A stretch of DNA of 9,840 bases from Pseudomonadota bacterium (GTDB lineage: Bacteria; Myxococcota; Myxococcia; Myxococcales; Myxococcaceae), in the NCBI GenBank assembly GCA_023424585.1, contig JAFADT010000313.1, positions 1-9,840 of the forward strand, in the 5' to 3' direction. Of the stretch, positions 1 through 4,562 are shown piece after piece. The translations under genes were made by a program, and so were the position numbers. Under the pieces are notes generated by a model that worked only from the letters and a program-made list of their open reading frames with translations, had not been told where the DNA came from and did no database searches. Position 1 is the stretch's first letter. Each line of letters begins with the position of its first letter.

Positions 1-732
1 CATGGCCGGCCACACCCCCGCCCGCAGCTCCGCCGGCGACCCCGGGGGGGGGGGCGCCTGCGCGGGCTCGCGCACGGCCCTCGCGAGGCGAGCCCGGGGG
101 CCCGCGCGCCCGGGCGTCGCGGGCTTCGGGGCGCGCGGCACCCCGGGCTTGCGAGGGCCGTGCGTCTCCACCTGCCCGCTCTTCACGGACTCGGGGCGCT
201 CCACGGTGACGTCGTAGCCGGGCCTGGCGTAGGCGTCCTTCGCCTTGAACAGGAGCCACTGCGCCTTGCCGCCGCGGGGACGGGTGCGGATGAGGTGCCA
301 GCGCCCCTGGAGCTTCGCGCCGTGCAGCACGACCTCCAGGTGCCCGCGCTTCAGCTGCGCCTCGGCGTCACCGGGAGGGACGACCTCGAACGTGCCGGAC
401 TCCCACAGCAGCGAGTCCCCGCCGCCGTACTGGTCGTCCGGGATGTGGCCCTCGAAGTCCGCGTAGGAGCGCGGGTGGTCCTCCGTCTGGACCGCGAGCC
501 GCTTCACGGACGGGTCGTGGCTGGGGCCCTTGGGGATGGCCCAGCTCACCAGGACGCCCCCGATCTCCAGCCGCAGGTCGTAGTGCAGCCGCGTGGCGTC
601 GTGCTTGTGGATGACGAAGCGGGGCGCCTCCGACTTCGGCGCCACCGCGTCCGGAGAGGGCTCGGGGGTGCGCTGGAAGTCGCGCTTCGTCCGGTAGCGG
701 CGCAGCCGTCTCTGCGTGTCGGAGGTCTTCAC
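1..732 (-). CDS. ligD: DNA ligase D, N-terminal phosphoesterase domain (partial, runs off left edge)
   Basis: The minus-strand frame is open from a GTG at 732 to the window edge (244 residues, no stop). Residues ~38-160 match the LigD 3'-phosphoesterase domain, which in this family trims 3' ends during Ku-dependent non-homologous end joining. Visible residues include the block FVIHKHDATRLHYDLRLE with H44, H50, D52, R54 and E56, then SWAIPKGPS, EDHP with H86, Y90 and the QYGGG turn. These correspond to the metal and phosphate ligands known from Pseudomonas LigD. The N-terminal YRTKRDFQRTPEPS stretch is also typical of the family. After ~residue 185 comes a Pro/Ala/Arg-rich linker containing an 11-G tract, and the visible part ends in VWPAM, which looks like the start of the ATP-dependent ligase domain. 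Ligase and polymerase domains would lie outside the window. The GTG start has GGAGG directly against it, poor spacing, but a stop at 772-774 leaves no better start. It is divergent from the ferritin-like gene. Confidence 0.92.
   Translation of the reverse strand, partial: MKTSDTQRRLRRYRTKRDFQRTPEPSPDAVAPKSEAPRFVIHKHDATRLHYDLRLEIGGVLVSWAIPKGPSHDPSVKRLAVQTEDHPRSYADFEGHIPDDQYGGGDSLLWESGTFEVVPPGDAEAQLKRGHLEVVLHGAKLQGRWHLIRTRPRGGKAQWLLFKAKDAYARPGYDVTVERPESVKSGQVETHGPRKPGVPRAPKPATPGRAGPRARLARAVREPAQAPPPPGSPAELRAGVWPAM
44..54. repeat. 11-G homopolymer in the LigD linker
   Basis: Eleven consecutive G on the plus strand (C on the coding strand) encode Pro-Pro-Pro-Pro in the LigD inter-domain linker. 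The frame reads sensibly on both sides (phosphoesterase upstream, VWPAM downstream), so the tract as given is in frame. A tract of this length could slip. Confidence 0.9.
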
Positions 733-796
733 CCTCCAACGCTCTGCACAGGAGGGCGGGCGCGCAATTCCTCACACCGGCTGGTGGGAGGCCAGG

Positions 797-875
797 AGGG
801 CAGGCGCTCCGCGTGACCCCGCCCCCGCTTGTCCGGCCACGGGGCCGGATGGCGAGGAGGCCGTCCGCCTGCCCT
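797..875. promoter_or_regulatory. Nested inverted repeat in the ligD / ferritin-like divergent spacer
   Basis: A perfect 10-bp inverted repeat (AGGGCAGGCG at 797-806, CGCCTGCCCT at 866-875) encloses a perfect 7-bp hairpin with a 4-nt loop (TCCGGCC at 832-838, GGCCGGA at 843-849). A short CTCC/GGAG pairing (807-810 with 856-859) can stack on the outer stem. It lies in the 251-bp spacer 733-983, which has no supported gene. It is 109 bp before the ferritin-like ATG and 65 bp before the ligD GTG, so it could be a leader structure or an operator-like site. There is no T tract. The pairing is seen directly; the role is unknown. Confidence 0.4.
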
Positions 876-983
876 GGGGGCGACGCAGGGGTGGGTGCCG
901 GGACGGGCTGTTGGTTCCGAGAGGAGGAGTCCCCACATTGTTCGGGCCCAAGCACTCGCCGTAGCCGGTTGGAGGAGGCACCC

Positions 984-1472
984 ATGGCAGACAAGTCCGA
1001 AGTGGAGCGCCTGCACAGCCTGGCGCAGCTCGATGCCGACGCCGTGGGCGCGTATGACGTCGCCATCGCCCGCATCCGGCCGGCGCTGGTGCGCGAGCGC
1101 CTCAACCACTTCCGCGCGGACCACCTGCGTCACGTGCGCGACCTCAACGCGCTCCTCCAGCACTTCGGGGGCGAGCCGGTGACGCTGCGTCCGGACCTGA
1201 AGGGCTCCGCGATGAAGGGCCTGACGGCGATGACGGGGCTGATGGGGACGGAGGCCACGCTGTGGGCCATGCTCGGCAACGAGGAGCTGTTCGACCGGGC
1301 CTATGAGCTGGCCCTCCAGTTCGAGTGGGCCCCGGAGGTGAAGGCCCTCATCCGGCAGCACCGCGAGGACGAGCGGCGCCACGGCACGTGGATCCGCGAC
1401 GCGGTGCGCACCCGTCCGTGGGCGGACAGCCGGCTGCCCTCCTTCATGGAGGGCGCTGAGCTGGGCGCCTGA
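984..1472 (+). CDS. Ferritin-like (DUF2383/rubrerythrin-type) four-helix protein
   Basis: A 162-aa soluble protein with no signal peptide or membrane segment. The sequence fits a four-helix ferritin-like bundle: helix 1 ~5-33 (acidic D17, D19, D25), helix 2 ~35-62 with D46-x3-H50, helix 3 ~90-113 with N99-E100-E101 and E108, and helix 4 ~117-142 with E128, E130 and H133 in an E-x2-H pattern. Such acidic/His positions bind a di-iron centre in ferritins and rubrerythrins. The layout resembles the DUF2383 ferritin-like group of about 150 residues, whose exact function is not settled; stress or iron handling is a guess. The ATG at 984 is chosen because GGAGGAGG (971-978) sits 5 nt upstream; the frame is open further up, to 813, but without family similarity. 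A hairpin-rich spacer lies before it, and hutF begins 44 nt after its stop. Confidence 0.82.
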   Translation: MADKSEVERLHSLAQLDADAVGAYDVAIARIRPALVRERLNHFRADHLRHVRDLNALLQHFGGEPVTLRPDLKGSAMKGLTAMTGLMGTEATLWAMLGNEELFDRAYELALQFEWAPEVKALIRQHREDERRHGTWIRDAVRTRPWADSRLPSFMEGAELGA

Positions 1473-1503
1473 AGCCGCTACCGCGCGTCGCGGGGAACTG
1501 TCA

Positions 1504-1519
1504 TACGCTGCCGCGCGTG
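1504..1519 (+). promoter_or_regulatory. Possible leaderless start: TACGCT -10-like box 7 nt before the hutF GTG
   Basis: TACGCT (1504-1509, matching TANNNT) is followed by exactly seven bases and then the GTG start at 1517. No Shine-Dalgarno is present near this start. This spacing is what a leaderless transcript would need. A similar layout is seen before the DUF2652 gene. No clear -35 box is visible. A small inverted repeat CCGCG-CGT-CGCGG lies just upstream at 1481-1493. Confidence 0.33.
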
Positions 1520-2872
1520 AGCGACATCACTGTCTACCAACCCGACTTCCTCTTCGCGGAAGGGCGTCTCCACGAAGGCCGTGCGCTGGCGGTGGGCGCG
1601 GATGGCCGAATCCTGGACGCGGCGCCCGAGGGCGCGCGCGTGGAGCGGCTCGCGGGGCGGGCGCTGCTGCCGGGGCTCGTCAACGGCCACTCGCACGCGT
1701 TCCAGCGGCTCATCCGGGGACGCACCGAGTACGTGGCCTCCGCTGGCGGACAGGACGACTTCTGGTCCTGGCGCGAGGCGATGTACCGCGCCGCGGAGGC
1801 GCTCACGCCAGAGGAGATCCACGTCGCCTCGCGGCAGGTGTTCCTGGAGATGGCGCTCGCGGGCATCACCACGGTGGGCGAGTTCCACTACCTGCACCAC
1901 CAGCCGGACGGGACGCCCTACGCGGACCGCAACGCGCTGGCGCACGCGGTCATCCGCGCGGCCACGGACGTGGGGCTGCGCATCTGCCTGCTGCGGGTGG
2001 GCTACGCGCGCGCGGGCTTCAACGTGCCCGCGAACCCGCGCCAGCACCGCTTCATCGACGCGGACGTGGACACGTTCCTGGCCACCACGGAGGCGCTGGC
2101 CCACGCGGTGCGCGGCGACGCGCGGGTGCGCGTAGGGCTCGCGCCGCACAGCGTGCGCGCGGTGTCGAGAGACTGGCTGACGCAGGTGGCTCGCGCCGCG
2201 CCCGCCGGCATGCCCATCCACATGCACGTGGCGGAGCAGCCGAAGGAGATCGAGGCGTGCCTCGCGGAGCACGGCCGCCGGCCGGTGGAGCTGGTGTCGG
2301 ACGTGGGCCTGCTGGGGCCGCGCTTCACCGCCGTGCACGGCGTGCACCTGACGGAGGACGAGGTGGCGCTGCTCGGCCGCGCGGAGGCCACGGTGTGCGC
2401 GTGCCCGTCCACGGAGCGCAACCTGGGGGACGGCATCGTGCCCGCGGACGCGCTGGTGAAGGCCGGGGCGCGGGTGAGCTTCGGGTCGGACAGCCAGACG
2501 GTGGTGGACCTCCTGGACGAGGCGCGGCAGCTGGAGCAGCACCTGCGGCTGGTGCGGCTGCGCCGCGCGGTGCTGGACCCGGGCACGGGCACCCTGGACG
2601 GGCTGGCGGCGCGGCTCCTCGACATGGCCACGGTGCAGGGCGCGCGGAGCCTGGGCCTGGGCACGGGCTCGCTGTCGCCGGGGGCGCCCGCGGACTTCTT
2701 CACGGTGGATGTGAACCACCCGTCGCTGGTGGGCGCGGGGCCCACGTCGCTCCTGCCGGGCATCGTCTTCGGGGCGGCGGGCGGGGCTTCGGCTGGGGGG
2801 GGGGGGGGGGGGGGGTGCGCGAGGTCGGGGGGGGGGGCCGGCTCGTGGTCCGGGATGGCCGCCATCCGCTGA
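1517..2872 (+). CDS. hutF: Formimidoylglutamate deiminase HutF (C-terminal end frameshifted at a poly-G tract)
   Basis: Amidohydrolase-superfamily enzyme expected to convert N-formimidoyl-L-glutamate to N-formylglutamate and ammonia in the five-step histidine degradation route. Visible marks are the metal site H58-S-H60 in NGHSHAFQR (the AFQR extension is typical of HutF), EFHYLHH, H235-M-H237-V-A-E240-Q with the third metal His and catalytic Glu, H274 in AVHGVHL, the STERNLGDG loop and the metal Asp D325 in FGSDSQ. The core is intact. The frame as read runs into a 21-G tract (2795-2815) and ends in a Gly/Ser-rich tail with a stop at 2870-2872, giving 451 aa. The expected family C-terminus lies in another frame and stops at 2923-2925; the repaired gene would be 1517-2925, about 469 aa. 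The GTG start has no Shine-Dalgarno but fits the family N-terminus. No other hut gene is in the window. Confidence 0.9.
   Translation: MSDITVYQPDFLFAEGRLHEGRALAVGADGRILDAAPEGARVERLAGRALLPGLVNGHSHAFQRLIRGRTEYVASAGGQDDFWSWREAMYRAAEALTPEEIHVASRQVFLEMALAGITTVGEFHYLHHQPDGTPYADRNALAHAVIRAATDVGLRICLLRVGYARAGFNVPANPRQHRFIDADVDTFLATTEALAHAVRGDARVRVGLAPHSVRAVSRDWLTQVARAAPAGMPIHMHVAEQPKEIEACLAEHGRRPVELVSDVGLLGPRFTAVHGVHLTEDEVALLGRAEATVCACPSTERNLGDGIVPADALVKAGARVSFGSDSQTVVDLLDEARQLEQHLRLVRLRRAVLDPGTGTLDGLAARLLDMATVQGARSLGLGTGSLSPGAPADFFTVDVNHPSLVGAGPTSLLPGIVFGAAGGASAGGGGGGGCARSGGGAGSWSGMAAIR
2795..2815. repeat. 21-G homopolymer tract in hutF
   Basis: Twenty-one consecutive G. Upstream, frame position 2 (mod 3) encodes HutF; downstream, frame position 1 encodes the HutF tail. 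The net change equals one missing or two extra bases. It is either a slippage-prone tract that switches the reading frame or a sequencing/assembly error. Confidence 0.95.
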
Positions 2873-2925
2873 CGGAGGAGAGTGGCCGGGCCTTCCAGCA
2901 GCTCGCCCGGCGCCTCTACCCGTAG
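2815..2925 (+). other. Out-of-frame remainder of the HutF C-terminus
   Basis: In the frame starting at 2815 the translation begins VREV, continues GGRLVVRDGRHPL and ends QQLARRLYP before a TAG at 2923-2925. This is the expected closing beta-strand and tail of a HutF-type amidohydrolase. It has no start of its own and is not a separate gene. It also crosses the second, 11-G tract (2827-2837) without losing frame. Confidence 0.8.
2827..2837. repeat. 11-G homopolymer tract in the HutF tail
   Basis: Eleven G, 11 nt after the 21-G tract. In the tail frame it encodes Gly-Gly-Gly plus part of a fourth Gly between VREV and RLVV. Length is kept in frame, but hydrophobic residues rather than Gly-Gly would be expected for the strand directly after VREV. 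Confidence 0.9.
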
Positions 2926-2939
2926 GATGGGGGCGCGGT

Positions 2940-2948
2940 TCGATATGC
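2940..2948 (+). promoter_or_regulatory. TCGATATGC motif upstream of the first lipoprotein gene
   Basis: This 9-mer, AT-richer than its surroundings, lies 38 nt before the ATG at 2987 and occurs again at 4497-4505 before the paralogous gene. It may be part of a shared promoter or operator carried along in the duplication. No convincing -35 box is seen. Confidence 0.25.
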
Positions 2949-2986
2949 AGGAGCCGCCCGGGCATTGTGGGTGCGGGAGGTAGCGG

Positions 2987-4417
2987 ATGCGTGCAGGAAC
3001 CTGGCTGTCGCTGCTGCTGGTTGTGGGGTGGGCCCTGGGCGGCTGCGCCGGACGCCAGGACCTGGAGACGCCGGACTACGAGGCCATCTACGACCTGCCC
3101 GTGGAGGAGCTGTGGCCCCGGGTGCGCGAGTACTTCACGGACGCGCACCTGCCCTACCGGGAGGACCGGGGCAGCCTGGTGCTGGAGACCGAGTGGAAGC
3201 AGGAGTTCGGCGGCTCGAAGATCTCCGGCTTCTGGCACCGCTACCTCGTGCTGGGCAAGCGGGAGACGCCCACGACGAGCAAGCTGTGGATCATCCGCAT
3301 CACCAAGACGGTGAACAAGGCGCTGTCGCAGCCTGGCAAGGGGATCGACTGGGGCGTCGGCCGCGGCGTCGGGCTCAACGGGGGGGACGCGCTCGGGGAT
3401 GACGCCATCAGCGCGGAGGACGTCGAGGACCGGCTGACCTTCCCGGCGGGAGAGCACGCCTTCTACATGGAGTCGGGGCAGGGCACGCGCGACCTGACCC
3501 TGGAGTGGCGGGTGTTCCGGGGCATCATGCCCAAGCTGGCCAGGAAGCAGGCGGTGAGCGCGGAGCAGGCGGTGGCGAAGGCTCCGGGCGCGAAGGACGC
3601 GCCGGTGTTCACCGAGTGCGGTCAGTCCATCCTGGGCCTGAAGAAGCTGGCGAAGGCGGGTGGGGTGCTGCTGCTGGGCGAGCTGCACGGCACGCAGGAG
3701 GTGCCGCGCTTCATCGCGCAGTCCGTGTGTCAGCTCGTCACGGCGGGAATCCCGGTGACGGTGGGGCTAGAGCTGCCGGTGGAGAACGAGGCGCGCATCA
3801 CCACCTTCCTCCAGAGCGAGGGGGGCGAGGTGGATTGGCTCAAGCTGATGGACGCCCCGTTCTGGCGCAGCCCGTATCCGGACGGCCGGGGCAGCGAAGC
3901 GGTGGCGAACATGCTGGAGCAGCTGCGGCACCTGCGTGCACAGGGCCTGGACGTGGCGGTGTTCGTCTACGACCACCCGAAGCTCTCCGGCCAGCCGCGT
4001 GAGGACGCGCTGACGCAGACGGTGCTGGCGCAGGTGAAGGCGACGCCGCGGCGCTTCCACCTGGTGGTGAGCGGCAACGTCCATCCGCGCACGGCGAAGG
4101 GCCTGCCGTGGGACACGCAGTACAAGCCCATGGGCTACCTGCTGAAGGACCAGCTCGAGGACGTCACCGTGCTGGACATGGCCTATGACAGCGGCACGGC
4201 ATGGATCTGCGCCGCGGATCAACAGGAGCGCAAGCTGGACTGCGGGGTGAAGGAAGCGAAGGGCAGGGACAACGGCGACCGCTTCTTCGTGCACGTCTGG
4301 GACTCGCCCCGGGACGGCTACCACGGCGTCTTCTACGTGGGCCACGTGACGGCGTCCGAACCCGCCATCCTGAAGGGGCTGGGGAATCCAGACGCGCCGC
4401 CCGCGTCGAGCCCGTAG
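2987..4417 (+). CDS. Lipoprotein with C-terminal Tiki/ChaN/erythromycin-esterase-like domain (paralogue 1)
   Basis: 476 aa. A lipoprotein signal peptide ends in the lipobox L17-G18-G19-C20; Ala at +2 favours the outer membrane under the usual sorting rule. Residues ~30-177 form a conserved domain (EAIYD, W43, TEWK at 68-71, FGGSKISG at 74-81, WHRYLVLGKR at 83-92, LEWRVF at 172-177) that I do not recognise; its size and position recall BamC-type helix-grip domains, a weak guess. Residues ~210-455 resemble the Tiki superfamily (ChaN, TraB/PrgY, erythromycin esterase): GELHG at 231-235 (E232, H234), LELP with E262, DGRGSEAVANML, YDHPK and GN-V-H366. These Glu/His residues are the likely metal or catalytic site. 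Cysteines 211, 248, 408 and 419 could form two disulfides in an extracytoplasmic protein. GGAGG (2976-2980) sits 6 nt before the ATG. Substrate unknown. A paralogue follows directly. Confidence 0.88.
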   Translation: MRAGTWLSLLLVVGWALGGCAGRQDLETPDYEAIYDLPVEELWPRVREYFTDAHLPYREDRGSLVLETEWKQEFGGSKISGFWHRYLVLGKRETPTTSKLWIIRITKTVNKALSQPGKGIDWGVGRGVGLNGGDALGDDAISAEDVEDRLTFPAGEHAFYMESGQGTRDLTLEWRVFRGIMPKLARKQAVSAEQAVAKAPGAKDAPVFTECGQSILGLKKLAKAGGVLLLGELHGTQEVPRFIAQSVCQLVTAGIPVTVGLELPVENEARITTFLQSEGGEVDWLKLMDAPFWRSPYPDGRGSEAVANMLEQLRHLRAQGLDVAVFVYDHPKLSGQPREDALTQTVLAQVKATPRRFHLVVSGNVHPRTAKGLPWDTQYKPMGYLLKDQLEDVTVLDMAYDSGTAWICAADQQERKLDCGVKEAKGRDNGDRFFVHVWDSPRDGYHGVFYVGHVTASEPAILKGLGNPDAPPASSP

Positions 4418-4421
4418 CCGG

Positions 4422-4489
4422 AGCCAGAGGGGGAGGACAGGGGCCGTGCGAGTCACCGGAGCCGGTGGCCCGCGCGGCCTCTGGCTTTC
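4422..4489 (+). terminator. Long nested hairpin between the two lipoprotein genes, followed by TTT
   Basis: The outer stem is a perfect 9-bp inverted repeat (AGCCAGAGG at 4422-4430, CCTCTGGCT at 4478-4486). Directly inside, CCGTGCG (4444-4450) pairs with CGCGCGG (4471-4477) with one G-U, then CACCGG (4454-4459) with CCGGTG (4462-4467). The right arm is nearly continuous and the left arm has one 13-nt bulge. TTT follows at 4486-4488. It starts 4 nt after the first gene's stop and lies 76 nt before the second gene's ATG. A terminator for the first gene or an attenuator/RNA-stability element are both possible; the T tract is too short to be sure. Confidence 0.45.
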
Positions 4490-4496
4490 ACGGGGC

Positions 4497-4505
4497 TCGA
4501 TATGC
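4497..4505 (+). promoter_or_regulatory. TCGATATGC motif upstream of the second lipoprotein gene
   Basis: Same 9-mer as at 2940-2948, here 57 nt before the ATG at 4563 and just after the nested hairpin. Its position downstream of a possible terminator fits a second promoter, but no functional evidence is visible. Confidence 0.25.
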
Positions 4506-4562
4506 CCTCTCCGCGCGCGGCGTTGTCCATCGCATCGGGGGGACGCGATGGAGGCACTGCGA

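Noticed and set aside
911..966. TTGGTT and TTGTTC as possible -35 boxes before the ferritin-like gene
   Set aside because: The sequences at proper spacing (CACATT, GTAGCC) match a -10 box poorly, so no promoter is called.
813..983. Upstream extension of the ferritin-like gene
   Set aside because: The extra residues are Gly/Pro/Arg-rich spacer sequence, and ATG 984 has a strong Shine-Dalgarno and fits the family N-terminus.
2257..2925. Separate plus-strand gene of 222 codons overlapping hutF
   Set aside because: Only its last ~35 codons look like protein, and these are the displaced HutF tail; the earlier part is Gly/Arg-rich shadow of HutF.
1478..3688. Open minus-strand frame of 736 codons across hutF and the first lipoprotein gene
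   Set aside because: It is antisense to two well-supported genes, its translation is Arg/Pro/His-rich low-complexity without motifs, and long shadow frames are expected in DNA with G/C at nearly every third position.
4446..4562. Extended start of the second lipoprotein gene at 4446 or 4548
   Set aside because: The 4446 extension reads through the nested hairpin and would bury the signal peptide inside the protein; 4548 adds an acidic n-region. ATG 4563 gives a normal lipoprotein signal and a well-placed GGAGG.
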